Notes: generated from the letters alone by a model not told the origin. A stretch of 64,000 nt of DNA from DASTFY01 sp963813375 (GCA_963813375.1 CAWEYT010000008.1:1-64000); one strand, 5' to 3'; positions 52,779-62,604 are shown, numbered from the stretch's first letter. Made by a program: numbers and translations.

Positions 52779-53647
52779 CCGAATCTTCCCGTGACGTAGT
52801 TCTCCGTCCGTTCGTCGCTCGGGTTGGAGAACATCTTGTCCGTCTTGTCGAATTCGACCAGCACGCCGGTCCGCCGGTCACCGTCCGTGCTGACCTCGGT
52901 CGTGAAGAACGCCGTGCGGTCGCTCACCCGGGCCGCCTGCTGCATGTTGTGCGTCACGATGACGATCGTGTACTGCTCTTTGATCTCTTGCATGAGATCC
53001 TCGATGCGGGCCGTGGCGATCGGGTCCAGCGACGAGCAGGGCTCGTCCATGAGGATGACCTCGGGCTCCACGGCGATAGCCCGGGCGATGCAAAGGCGCT
53101 GCTGCTGGCCTCCCGACATGCCGAGCGCCGAGCTCTTCAGGCGGGAGCGCACCTCGTCCCACAGGGCGGCGCCTCGGAGGGACCGCTCGACGATCTCGTC
53201 CAGCTCGCTCTTCTTCTTGACGCCGAGGAGCCTGGGACCGTAGGCGACGTTGTCATAGACCGTCTTCGGGAACGGGTTCGGTTTCTGGAACACCATCCCG
53301 ATCCGCCGGCGAACCTCGACGGCCGAGACCGCCGGGTCGTACAGGTCAACGCCGTGGAACAGGATGGTGCCCTCGACGCGGGCCGACTCGATGAGGTCGT
53401 TCATGCGGTTGAAGCAGCGCAGGAGCGTGGTCTTGCCGCAGCCGGACGGGCCGATGAAGGCCGTGATCTCGTGCTTCACCACGTCGAGCCGCACGTCGCG
53501 CACGGCGCGGAACTCGCCGTAGAACACGGCCAGGTCTTTCACCTCGAACACCTTCGGGTGCACCGTGACGGACGACGCGGCCTCCGCGGGAGCCTCGGAG
53601 TGCGCGCTGACGGTGAGGTGCACCGGCGGTTCGTGATCCGTGGTCAC
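52775..53647 (-). CDS. pstB: Phosphate ABC transporter ATP-binding protein
   Basis: 290 residues from GTG 53647, which has AAGGAG eight bases upstream; GTG 53677 would add ten residues. Walker A G-P-S-G-C-G-K-T-T, family-specific V-F-Q-K-P-N-P-F-P, signature M-S-G-G-Q-Q-Q-R-L, Walker B L-M-D-E-P-C-S-S-L-D and V-T-H-N-M-Q-Q-A. It energises high-affinity phosphate import with PstA and PstC. An N-terminal extension of about 40 residues is longer than usual. Confidence 0.95.
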   Translation of the reverse strand: MTTDHEPPVHLTVSAHSEAPAEAASSVTVHPKVFEVKDLAVFYGEFRAVRDVRLDVVKHEITAFIGPSGCGKTTLLRCFNRMNDLIESARVEGTILFHGVDLYDPAVSAVEVRRRIGMVFQKPNPFPKTVYDNVAYGPRLLGVKKKSELDEIVERSLRGAALWDEVRSRLKSSALGMSGGQQQRLCIARAIAVEPEVILMDEPCSSLDPIATARIEDLMQEIKEQYTIVIVTHNMQQAARVSDRTAFFTTEVSTDGDRRTGVLVEFDKTDKMFSNPSDERTENYVTGRFG

Positions 53648-53678
53648 GGTCTTCACTCCTTCGTCGTTCAGCGTCACG

Positions 53679-54625
53679 TCATCCTCGCTTCTTCTCGTAG
53701 TGGTTGCGCAACAGCACGGCCACGCTGTTGGCCACGAGCACCACGAAGAGGAGCACGAGGATGGCCGCCGAGGCGAGCTCCTCCTTGAACTCCGTCTGCG
53801 GCAGCTGGGCCCAGTTGTAGATGATGTAGGGCATCGCCGTGAAGGGCCCTTGGATCCGGTCCACCACGCTGGCGTCGCTGGGCACGCTGAACAGGCCGGA
53901 CACCGCCCCGATCAGGATGAGCGGCGCCGCCTCGCCGAGGGCGCGGGCCAGGGCGAGGATGGTCCCCGTGAAGATGCCGGGAGCGGCGTAGGGCAGGACA
54001 TGGTCCTTGATGACCTCCCACCGGGTGGCGCCCACGCCGTAGCCGGCCTCTCGCAGGCCGTTGGGCACGGCGCTCGAGGGCCTCCACGGTCGTGATGATG
54101 ACGATGGGGAGGACCAGCACGGCCATCGTGAGACCGGCCGCGATGACGCTCTTGCCGCCGGTGAGTGGATCGAGGGCCTGGACGAAGATGATGAGCCCGA
54201 GGATGCCGTACACGACGGACGGCACGCCGGCCAGGTTGCGGATGTTGAGCTGGATGAACCGGGTGAGCCGGTTGGGCCGGGCGTACTCCTCGAGGTAGAT
54301 GGCCGCCCCGATGCCGATCGGGAAGGTGATGAGGATGCAGGCCAGCGCGATGCCGAACGAGCCCACCAGACCCTGCCACACGCCGGCCTGCGCAGGATCG
54401 GAGGCCAGTGACGAGGTCAGGAAGTCGGTGCCGCGATCGGTCGCGACCGGCCAGGCCTGGGAGATCACCCGCGCCAGGAGGGTGATGAGGACGAGGAGGG
54501 GGAAGAGCAGGCAGAGCAGCAGGACGAACTGGAACGCCAGGCCGCGCACGTCCCGCTTCGCAGCCGCGCAGCTCCCCGCGCACGGCGTCGGTCGTGGTGA
54601 CCCGAGGATCGATGACGACAGCCAT
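53679..54625 (-). CDS. pstA: Phosphate ABC transporter permease PstA (two frameshifts)
   Basis: About 314 residues after removing one base near 54570 and one near 54070. Six membrane helices. Distinctive motifs are G-I-G-A-A-I-Y-L-E-E-Y-A, N-L-A-G-V-P-S-V-V-Y-G and the coupling loop N-G-L-R-E-A-G-Y-G-V-G-A-T-R-W. It forms the membrane channel with PstC. The start ATG 54625 follows the pstC stop by two bases and the stop lies one base before the upstream pstB start. Confidence 0.9.
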
Positions 54626-54627
54626 GC

Positions 54628-55564
54628 TCAGTACCTCTGCCGCACCCGGCCGACGAAGCGACCGGCGACCATGTTGAGGACCAGGGTCATGATGAACAGG
54701 ACCAGACCCACGAAGAAGAGGCTGGGGAAGGCAAGGTCGTCTCCTCGCACCTGATCGGTCCCGCTGGCCAAGGCGGCCATGGCCGCCGTCATGGTCAAGC
54801 CCGGGCTCGGTCGGGTTCGTCGTGAACTGCGCGCCGCCCGAGGCACCGGCCGCGAGTGCGGCGACCATCGTCTCCCCGATGGCCCGGGACGTGGCGACGA
54901 TGAAGGCGGCCACGATGCCCGAGACGGCGGCCGGCACGACGACCCGCAGGACCGTCGTGGACTTCTTGGCCCCGACCCCGTAGCTGGCCTCCCGGAGCGA
55001 CGCCGGGACCGACCGCAGTGCGTCCTCCGAGATCGAGGCCACCAGGGGCACGACCAGGAGGCCGATGCCGATGCCGGCGGCCATCATCGAGAACTGTGAC
55101 GGCGTGTCGAACAGCGGCTGGACGATGTTGGGGCCGATGAAGCTGAGGGCGAAGACGCCGATGACGACGCTCGGCACGCCGGCCAGGATCTCGAGGATGG
55201 GCTTCAGGACCCGGCGCACACGGGGGCTGGCGTACTCGGACAGGTAGATCGCCGCTCCCACCCCGACCGGGGCCGCCACGAGCATGGCGATGCCGCCGAT
55301 GACGAAGGACGCCACGATGATCGTCCGGACGTCGAAGCGCCCTCGACGTGGGAACCAGCCGGTGTCCCACAGCTGGCCGAAGTCGACGGCGGTCAGGAAG
55401 TCGATGGCACGGTCGAACAGTGACCACAGGATGAGGGCGCTGACCACGACCGAGAACAGTGCGGCGGCGAACATCAGGGCCCGGATCGTGGCCTCCTTGC
55501 GGAGGCGGCGTCGGTCGCCGCGGAGGTCGGCGGCGGACTGGATCGGGGGAGCGGTGACAGCCAT
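54628..55564 (-). CDS. pstC: Phosphate ABC transporter permease PstC (frameshifted near 54805)
   Basis: About 311 residues after removing one T near 54805. Six helices; G-V-G-A-A-I-Y-L-S-E-Y-A, L-A-G-V-P-S-V-V-I-G and coupling loop S-L-R-E-A-S-Y-G-V-G-A-K-K. The C-terminal helix L-V-L-F-I-M-T-L-V-L-N is in the shifted frame. Start ATG 55564. The 77-base gap to pstS contains a strong hairpin. Confidence 0.92.
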
Positions 55565-55586
55565 GGGCAATTCCTAGGGATCGAGG

Positions 55587-55628
55587 CTGCGGCCGACCGG
55601 AGCGGGGGGTGACCCCGGCCGGCCGCAG
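55587..55628 (-). promoter_or_regulatory. Intercistronic hairpin between pstS and pstC
   Basis: Arms CTGCGGCCGACCGG and CCGGCCGGCCGCAG pair in 13 of 14 positions around a 14-base loop. Such hairpins stop part of transcription or protect the upstream message, so more binding protein than permease is made. No T-run follows. Confidence 0.65.
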
Positions 55629-55641
55629 TCTACGAATGTGG

Positions 55642-56731
55642 TCAGCCGGCCGCCGCGGCCCAGGCCTCCTGGGAGGCCGTCCAGTCGGCGTCGGGCAGGG
55701 CCACGTAGCCCAGCCTCCGTCACCGCGGCCAGGCCCTCGTCGCCGAGGAACACGTCGACGAAGCCCTTGACGGCGGGGTTCTCACTCGCCTTGGCGTTGT
55801 TGACGTAGATGTAGAGGGTTCGGGAGAAGGGGTAGGTCCCGTCACCGATGGTCTCGGGCGTGGGGGCCACGCAGCCCTCGCCACCGTCGATCTGGATGGC
55901 CTTCATCCGGTCCTGCTCGGCCGCGTAGAAGGCGTACCCGAGCCATCCGAGCGAGGTGTCTGCGCCCTCGATCCCCTGGACGATGACGTTGTCGTTGGGG
56001 CTGGAGGTGTAGTCGGCCCGAACAACGGTGTCCTGTCCGCGCTCCTCCGCCAGATCGGCGATGGCGAACTCGACGAAGGTGTCGTAGGTGCCGGACTCCT
56101 CACCCGGACCCGAGATCACGAGGTCGGCGTCGGGGAGGCTCGTGTAGGCCGAGCCCAACTCGGTCGCCAGCTCGTTGGCACCCGACCAGTTGTTGATGCC
56201 CTCGGACTCTGGCCCCAGCAGGGAGTAGAGAGCCGGGATGTCGAGGCACTCGACGTCCGCGTTGGCCGGGTTGGTGGCCACGGTGAGCCCGTCGATGCCG
56301 ACGGCCAGCTCGGTGAACTCGACCCCCGCCGCTTCGCACGCGGCAACCTCCTCCTCGTCGATCGGCCGGGAGGCGTTGGAGATGTCCGTCTCGCCTCCGC
56401 AGAACAGCTCGAAGCCGTCGCCCGTGCCCGGACCGTCGATGGTCACGCCCGCATCCGGGTTGGCGGCCTTGAACTTCTCGCCGACGATGATGGCGATCGG
56501 TTCGACCGTCGAGGAGCCGGAGACGACGACCGAGCCGCTCACCGCCTCACCACCGCCTGCGCCCGCCGACGTCGGCGCCTCGGACGTCTCCCCGCCGCCC
56601 GCGGTGGTCGTGGCCTCCTCAGCCGGGGCGTCCGTCGCGTCCGAGCTGTCGTCGTCGCTGCCGCAGGCTGCCAGCACCAGCGACAGGGCGAGAGCACCTC
56701 CGAGGAGGCTGCGTCGCATGGGTGTCTTCAC
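55642..56731 (-). CDS. pstS: Phosphate-binding lipoprotein PstS (frameshifted near 55715)
   Basis: About 362 residues after removing one G near 55715 (GCTGGGCTAC); the corrected tail ends A-W-A-A-A-A-G. Signal peptide with lipobox L-V-L-A-A-C, an acidic/Thr linker, then a periplasmic-binding fold. Phosphate contacts are S-G-S-S-T-V, G-P-G-T-G-D-G-F, D-I-S-N-A-S-R-P-I and G-E-E-S-G-T-Y. It captures phosphate outside the membrane for PstCAB. GTG 56731 is preferred because AAGGAG lies nine bases before it. A PHO box is 68 bases further upstream. Confidence 0.93.
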
Positions 56732-56798
56732 GTTCTGGTCTCCTTGATCGTGGGATACGCCGCGGACCGTAGGAAGGGCGGGTGTCCAGCGCTCCCGG

Positions 56799-56820
56799 CC
56801 CGGGTGGACGGCAGGTGAAC
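56799..56820 (-). promoter_or_regulatory. PHO box upstream of pstS
   Basis: On the minus strand two adjacent 11-base units, GTTCACCTGCC and GTCCACCCGGG, match the direct-repeat unit bound by actinobacterial PhoP/RegX3-type regulators (GTTCACC consensus). Position before pstS is as in Streptomyces. Confidence 0.72.
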
Positions 56821-56874
56821 GGGCGCCGAAGCGTGGGCCAACTCGCACGCAGGCGCCGCAGCCGGCGACCCGCG

Positions 56875-57319
56875 CTACAACCAGGAGGCGAGGAAGCGGT
56901 CGACGATCTCGGCGTCGGGCAGGTACACCAGGCGGGCCCTGGCCTCATCGGGCGGGAGCCAGGCCAGCTCGTCGACCTCGGCGTTGGCCTCGAACGCGGA
57001 GGTCGACCCGCCGATCGATGAGAGCACCGTCGTCCGCCAGCTCCATCGCCCAGTAGCGCACCACCTTGGGCCGGCCCTTGACCTCGTAGTGGATCTCACC
57101 CAGGTCGGCGCCCATCCGGCCCCGCAGCCCGGTCTCCTCCCACACCTCCCGCTGCGCGGTCGCGGCCAGGTCGGCGTCGCCCGCCTCCACCTTGCCCTTG
57201 GGCAGCGTCCAGTCGTCGTACCGGGGGCGGTGGATCAGCAGGATCTCGAACGAGTCGCCGGCCGGCCGCCACAACACGCCCCCGGCGGCGAGGATCAGGT
57301 CGCCGTCGTTGCCGGTCAC
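56875..57319 (-). CDS. Nudix hydrolase (frameshifted near 57030)
   Basis: About 147 residues after removing one base near 57030. The Nudix box is complete: G-K-V-E-A-G ending R-E-V-W-E-E-T-G-L. The C-terminal helix (E-V-D-E-L-A-W-L-P-P-D-E-A) is in the next frame. Relatives next to CHAD or phosphate genes hydrolyse Ap4A, inositol pyrophosphates or oxidised nucleotides. Start GTG 57319 overlaps the CHAD stop by four bases, so it belongs to the ppk1 transcript. Confidence 0.85.
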
Positions 57320-58860
57320 CCCGCCAGCCAGCTCGTGAGCTTCCGGCGGCTTGCTTGCTTCCACGCCGCCCGCCAGCGGCGGCGGTAGCGGGCCGCCTGC
57401 TCGCGCTCCATCGTCACCAGCAGGCCCGCGGCGAAGGACTCCGGGCCGCCGGCGCCCTCGGCCACGGCCCGTCTCAGCCAGGCCTCGGCCACGACGGCGT
57501 CCTGGTGGTCGCCCAGCACGCTCTGGAGCTCGGCGATGGCGGAGGCGTGGCGTCCGGCCGCCGGGATGACGGCCGCCGCCGCCTCAGCGGCGTACCGGGC
57601 CCGCTTGGCCAGGATGCGCACGCGGTGGAGCTCCTCGTCGGGCGGCTTGTGACCCAGCCGGCCCACCCGTCGTACCAGGTGATCCCACGGGATGGCGGCC
57701 AGCTCGGGCATCGTGCTCCGGGCCGGCGCGTCGGCGCGGTCGATCGGCGGAGGATCGAGGGCCAGCTCGACCAGCGCCTGCACGAGCCGCACGTACCGGT
57801 CGCTGTCGAACGCGGCGTGCAACTCGTCGAGCAGCGGAGCCCGCTCGGCGGCCAGACGGTCCAGCAGGCCCTGGGCCGCCTCCTCGTCCGGATCGTCCAG
57901 GTCACGCACCACCTCGCGCAGGCGCTGCCCGAGCACGTCCGCGTCCCGGACCGCACCGAGCAGGCCTCCCAGCCACCGGAGCTCCTCCAGCAGCGGGGCC
58001 AGCGCCGGCGGCTCGTCGGGTGCGTCGAGCAGCGGCCGGAAGGTGCGCAGGTCGCTGCGCAGGCGGCGGGTGGCGACGCGGGCCTGGTGCACCCCCTCGT
58101 CGCCGGCATCGAGCCGCACGACAGGGTCGTGGACCAGCAGGCGACGCACGGCGGAGGCCACCGCGCTCTGGAAGACAGCCAGCGTGGCGGCGTCCTTGCC
58201 GACCGGGCCGACGTCCGGATCGCCGGGCGCCAGCGCACGCGGGCCCAACGCCTTGGCCAGCTTGGGCACGTGGTCGGCCTCACCGGCCCCGGCCTTGCGC
58301 AGGGTGTCGACCACGGAGGTGACGACCGAATCGGGAGCGCCGGCCACCGCCTCGACCTCGATCTCGCGGAACCGCAGACCGACCCGATCGTTGTCGAGGG
58401 CCGACACCACGTCGTCGCTGAGGAGGCCGAGCGGCCGCTCTGCCTGATCGGTGATGGGCAGGACCGTGCGGTGGGTCTGGAGATGCGCCACCTGCACCAG
58501 CGCCGCGCCCCGCAACAGCCCCTTGACGAGGGCGGCCAGGTGCTCCGGCGGCGGGCCGGGTGGGCCCGGCTCCTCCAGCTCCAGGCGATCGAGCATCACC
58601 CCCTCGCTGGCCGCGGGCAGCTTCAGCGTCCAGCGACCCTCAGGGTCCCCCTCGCCGGTCCGGTGTCGGAACGTGATCCCCATGCGCAGCAGGCGCAGGT
58701 CCTCTGCGTCGAGGTACCGCGCGTCGAGCACCTGCTCGACGGGATCCCCGGTCACCACCCACGGCACGGACGCGTGCAGATCGGGCACCCGGAACCCGGG
58801 CCACACGGAGACCTTGGCCTCCCGCTCGTGAGGCAGTGTCTCGCCGGCCGGAGCCGTCAC
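57316..58860 (-). CDS. CYTH-CHAD domain protein
   Basis: 514 residues. The N-terminal CYTH (triphosphate tunnel) domain starts with H-E-R-E-A-K-V-S-V, a variant of the ExExK motif, and later K-L-P motifs. The CHAD domain covers about 230-514: V-H-Q-A-R-V-A-T-R-R-L-R-S-D and H-R-V-R-I-L-A-K-R-A-R-Y-A, whose conserved histidines and basic residues bind polyphosphate. CHAD proteins coat polyphosphate granules. GTG 58860 overlaps the ppk1 stop (GTGA), strong evidence for a shared job. Confidence 0.9.
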   Translation of the reverse strand: MTAPAGETLPHEREAKVSVWPGFRVPDLHASVPWVVTGDPVEQVLDARYLDAEDLRLLRMGITFRHRTGEGDPEGRWTLKLPAASEGVMLDRLELEEPGPPGPPPEHLAALVKGLLRGAALVQVAHLQTHRTVLPITDQAERPLGLLSDDVVSALDNDRVGLRFREIEVEAVAGAPDSVVTSVVDTLRKAGAGEADHVPKLAKALGPRALAPGDPDVGPVGKDAATLAVFQSAVASAVRRLLVHDPVVRLDAGDEGVHQARVATRRLRSDLRTFRPLLDAPDEPPALAPLLEELRWLGGLLGAVRDADVLGQRLREVVRDLDDPDEEAAQGLLDRLAAERAPLLDELHAAFDSDRYVRLVQALVELALDPPPIDRADAPARSTMPELAAIPWDHLVRRVGRLGHKPPDEELHRVRILAKRARYAAEAAAAVIPAAGRHASAIAELQSVLGDHQDAVVAEAWLRRAVAEGAGGPESFAAGLLVTMEREQAARYRRRWRAAWKQASRRKLTSWLAG

Positions 58861-60938
58861 GGCCGTACGAGCCTCCGGGCCCGCTGGCGAGCCATCTCGT
58901 AGAGGTAGGCCTGCGAATCGCCGCCGTCCCAACCGATCGGCCGCCAGTGGGCGTCCGGACCCAGCTCCCACGAGCGGGTGTCCTCGGCCAGCGCGCAGGC
59001 GAGCACCTCGTCGAGCTGCTGGCGGTGCTCCGGCACCGTCACCGGCACCAGCACCTCGACCCGCTTGTCCAGGTTGCGGGGCATCAGGTCGGCGGAACCG
59101 ATGTAGTACACGGGCCGGCCACGCCCGTTGCCGTTGGCGAACACGTAGATGCGGGAGTGCTCCAGGTAGCGCCCGAGGACGGAGCGGACGCGGATGTTGT
59201 CGCTCACCCCCGGCACGCCCGGGAGCAGGCAGCAGATGCCGCGGAGCATCAGGTCGACCTTCACGCCGGCCTGGCTGGCGGCGTAGAGGGCCTCGATGAG
59301 CTCCGGATCCACGAGGGAGTTCATCTTCATGGTGATGTGGCCGGCCGAACCGAACGCGGCCTCCCTGGCGATCAGGTCCGCGAAGCGGGGGCGCAGCGAA
59401 CGGGGGGCCACGACCAGGCGCCGGTACGGGTCCTCGCGGGAGAAGCCGGTCAGGTTGTTGAAGAGCTGGCTGAGGTCCGAGCCGATCTGGGGATCGCAGG
59501 TCAGGATCCCGAGGTCCTCGTAGAGCCGGGCGGTCGAGGAGTTGTAGTTGCCGGTCCCGATGTGGGCGTACCGGCGCAGCCCGTCGGGCTCGTCGCGCAC
59601 GATGAGCGTGCACTTGGAGTGGGTCTTCAGCCCCACGACGCCGTGGACGACGTGGACGCCGGCCTCCTCGAACCGCTTGGCCCAGGTGATGTTGCGCTGC
59701 TCGTCGAAGCGGGCCTTCAGCTCCACGAGCACCGCCACCTGCACCCCGCGCTCGGCAGCCCGGATGAGGTCCTGCGCGATCGCCGAGTCACCCGACGTGC
59801 GGTACAGCGTCACCTTGATCGACAGGACGTCCGGGTCGTCGGCCGCCTGCCGGATGAGCTCCTCCACCGAGCTGGTGAACGAGTCGTACGGATGGTGGAC
59901 GAGCACGTCCTGGCCCCGGATGACCTCGAACAGGCTGCGGTCCTCTTCGATGGCCTCGGCCAGACGGGCCTGGGTGACGGGAGGCCACAGCTCGTCCTTC
60001 AGCTCCGGCCGGTCCAGGCGGTGCAGCGCCCACAGCCCCGTGAGGTCGAGCGGAGCCCGGTGGAAGGAGATGTCGTCCTCCGTGAGGTCGAGCTCGTCCA
60101 CGAGGAGCGCCAGCACCTTCTCCGAGGCGCCGGCCTCGAGCTCGAGCCGGACGGCCCGGCCGAAGCGCCGGCGGCGGAGCTCCATCTCGAGCGCGGCGAG
60201 AAGGTCGTCGGCCTCCTCCTCCTCGACGGTGAGGTCCGCGTTGCGGGTCACCCGGAACATCCAGTGGTCGACCACGGTCATGCCCGGGAAGAGCGCGTCG
60301 AGGTGCGCGGCGATCAGGTCCTCGAGGAGGATGAACCGCTCGCCGTCGGGCATGGCGATGAACCGGGGCAGCGTCGGCGGCACCTTGACCCGGGCGAAGC
60401 GCTCCTGGTCGTGCTGGGCGTCGTACACGAGGACGGCCAGGTTGAGCGACAGGTTGGAGATGTAGGGGAAGGGGTGGGCGGGGTCCACGCCGAGCGGCGT
60501 GAGGACGGGGAACACCCGCTCGTCGAACACCTCGTCGAGGTGCTTGCGGTCGTCGAGGTCCAGATCGGACCAGCGGCACAGGACGATGCCGTGCGCGGCG
60601 ATGGCCGGGAGCAGGGCGTCGACCAGCAGGTCCTCCTGCTGGCGCACCAGCACCTCGACCCGGTCGCCGATCTCGATGAGCTGCTGGCCGGGCGACCGCC
60701 CGTCAGGCGACAGCTGCGTGAGGCCGGCCGCCACCTGATCCTTGAGCGCGGCCACCCGCACCTGGAAGAACTCGTCCAGGTTGGAGGAGAAGATGGCGCA
60801 GAACTTGAGCCGCTCGAGGAGGGGCATGGTGTCGCCCGCGGCGAGGGCCAGCACCCGCTCGTTGAAGTCCAACCACGAGAGCTCCCGGTTCAGCAGCCGC
60901 GGTGGGGGACCGGGAGGGGGATCCACCAGGGAGGACAC
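58857..60938 (-). CDS. ppk1: Polyphosphate kinase 1
   Basis: 693 residues, standard PPK1 length with four domains. N-terminal N-R-E-L-S-W-L-D-F-N-E-R; active-site histidine region G-L-K-T-H-S-K; ATP-binding Y-A-H-I-G-T-G-N-Y-N and L-E-H-S-R-I-Y-V-F for the second conserved histidine. It makes polyphosphate from ATP reversibly. GTG 60938 has TACGCT seven bases upstream. First gene of a transcript that continues through CYTH-CHAD and Nudix toward the pst genes. Confidence 0.96.
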   Translation of the reverse strand: MSSLVDPPPGPPPRLLNRELSWLDFNERVLALAAGDTMPLLERLKFCAIFSSNLDEFFQVRVAALKDQVAAGLTQLSPDGRSPGQQLIEIGDRVEVLVRQQEDLLVDALLPAIAAHGIVLCRWSDLDLDDRKHLDEVFDERVFPVLTPLGVDPAHPFPYISNLSLNLAVLVYDAQHDQERFARVKVPPTLPRFIAMPDGERFILLEDLIAAHLDALFPGMTVVDHWMFRVTRNADLTVEEEEADDLLAALEMELRRRRFGRAVRLELEAGASEKVLALLVDELDLTEDDISFHRAPLDLTGLWALHRLDRPELKDELWPPVTQARLAEAIEEDRSLFEVIRGQDVLVHHPYDSFTSSVEELIRQAADDPDVLSIKVTLYRTSGDSAIAQDLIRAAERGVQVAVLVELKARFDEQRNITWAKRFEEAGVHVVHGVVGLKTHSKCTLIVRDEPDGLRRYAHIGTGNYNSSTARLYEDLGILTCDPQIGSDLSQLFNNLTGFSREDPYRRLVVAPRSLRPRFADLIAREAAFGSAGHITMKMNSLVDPELIEALYAASQAGVKVDLMLRGICCLLPGVPGVSDNIRVRSVLGRYLEHSRIYVFANGNGRGRPVYYIGSADLMPRNLDKRVEVLVPVTVPEHRQQLDEVLACALAEDTRSWELGPDAHWRPIGWDGGDSQAYLYEMARQRARRLVRP

Positions 60939-60945
60939 GGCCCGC

Positions 60946-60951
60946 AGCGTA
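60946..60951 (-). promoter_or_regulatory. -10 element of ppk1
   Basis: TACGCT on the minus strand, seven bases before GTG 60938; no ribosome binding site. Confidence 0.45.
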
Positions 60952-61007
60952 CCCGTCCAGGCGAAGGTCCTCAGCCTGAGAGCGCCGACCGCGTCAGATG
61001 GCTCCTG

Positions 61008-61280
61008 TCAGATTTCTTCGCCCTCTGGCAGGCCCAGATCCCACTCGAGCACGATGCGCTCGCGCTCGGCGTCGCGCACGATGCGCTCCCGGTTCCGGCG
61101 GAACTGCGGATCGTCGCGCGGCAGGAGGACGAGGCGGGCCAGGGCCCGGGCCCGGAACTCCTCGATGACCTTGCGATCGCCGAAGTCGCTGTCGATCTCC
61201 CAGTGCGGCGAGACCGGCCCGAGGAAGATCACGCGCGCGTGCCCCACGGGTGGCTCGACGGCCGGGTTCACTGTCGACAT
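61008..61280 (-). CDS. Small conserved protein of unknown function
   Basis: 90 residues. G-H-A-R-V-I-F-L-G-P-V-S-P-H-W-E begins a compact region, followed by an Arg/Glu-rich helix. No membrane segment and no domain I recognise. ATG 61280 has GGAGG five bases upstream and is preferred over the start at 61286. It lies between ppk1 and htrA on the same strand. Confidence 0.65.
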   Translation of the reverse strand: MSTVNPAVEPPVGHARVIFLGPVSPHWEIDSDFGDRKVIEEFRARALARLVLLPRDDPQFRRNRERIVRDAERERIVLEWDLGLPEGEEI

Positions 61281-61340
61281 CTGCACCTCCGGTTCGCTTG
61301 GCCGGAGGATGTTACCGGCGCCCGGCCCGGCAGCAGGGCC

Positions 61341-62562
61341 CTAGCCGCCGACCGCCGTGACCGGCTGGGAGCCGAGCACGGCCGACAGCGTGGTCAGCTT
61401 GCCGTCGCGCTCGACCTCCATCGGGATCGTGGCGCCGGGCTCGTTGGCACGGATCGCGTCGCGCACCGTCTCCGGGCCGGTGACGGCCTTGCCGTTCACC
61501 TCCCGGAGCAGGTCTCCGGGCTGCAGGCCGGCGTCGGAGGCTGCGGACTCGGGCTGGACGCTGACGACGACGACGCCGTCCTTGCCGCTCACGCCGAGCG
61601 TTTGCGCCTCGGCCGGGGTGAGCTGGGTCGTCTCGGCGCTCGTGATGCCGAGGAAGGCCTGGACCGTCACCTCGGTCCCCTTGCCGGACCGGAGCTGATC
61701 GATCAGGGGCCGGATGGCATCGATCTCGATGGCGAAGCCCAGGTTCTCGGCCCCCGGGATGCCGGCCGAGTTGATGCCGATCACGCGGCCCGCGGCGTCG
61801 AGCAGCGGCCCGCCGGAGTTGCCCTTGTTGATGGCGGCGTCGGTCTGCATGAGGTTCTCGAGGGTGACCTCGCCGTCCTGCAGCGTCCGGCCCTTGGCCG
61901 AGATGATGCCGGTCGTGACCGTCGGGGTGTCACCCAGGGCCAAGGCGTTGCCGATGGCGACCACCTGGTCGCCCACCTGGGCCGCCTCGGACGAGCCCAG
62001 GGTGGCGGGGTGGAGGTCTTCCGTCTCCCGCAGCCGGACCAGCGCGATGTCGTGGCTCGGGGACGTGCCGACGAGATCGGCGCGGATCGTCCGGTCGTCG
62101 CTCAGCCGCACCTGGATCACGTCGGCGCCGTCCACCACGTGGGCGTTCGTCAGGACCAGCCCGTCGGCGGAGATGATCACGCCGGACCCGGCCCCGAACT
62201 GCACGACCTCGTCGGCCGAAGCCTGCCCGAGCTGAATGGACACGACGGAGGGTGAGACACGTGCCAGCAGGGTCCGCAGGTCGAGGGCGCCGTCCGTCAG
62301 GGCCGCCGGGGCGGCTTGGACCACCGTCGTCCCGGCTCGTGGTCTCGTCAGTGGCCGCCAGCCGGCCGGCCGCGAAGCCCACCCCGCCGGCCACGAGAGC
62401 GCCCACCAGGCCGCCGGCGACGGCACCGCGCAGTCCGGGACGGGACCGACGCGCCGTGTGAGCGGGAGGCGCCGGCGGCGGGAACCCGGGATCGGGGGAG
62501 GTGCCGGGATCGTCGAAGAAGTTGGCCATGGGGGTCGCTCCGTGGTTGTATTGATCGTCCAT
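61341..62562 (-). CDS. htrA: HtrA/DegP-type membrane-anchored serine protease with PDZ domain (frameshifted near 62345)
   Basis: About 406 residues after removing one base near 62345. A short Pro-rich cytosolic head precedes a membrane helix (V-A-G-G-L-V-G-A-L-V). The trypsin-like domain has intact His (T-N-A-H-V-V-D-G), Asp (S-H-D-I-A-L-V-R-L) and Ser (K-G-N-S-G-G-P-L-L), and one C-terminal PDZ domain follows (G-L-Q-P-G-D-L-L). It degrades or refolds damaged envelope proteins. With the ECF sigma and anti-sigma genes it resembles mycobacterial sigE-rseA-htrA. ATG 62562 or 62529 may start it. Confidence 0.9.
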
Positions 62563-62604
62563 CCGGGAACAGAACGGCGGTCAAGAACGTCGAGTTCCTG
62601 AGAT

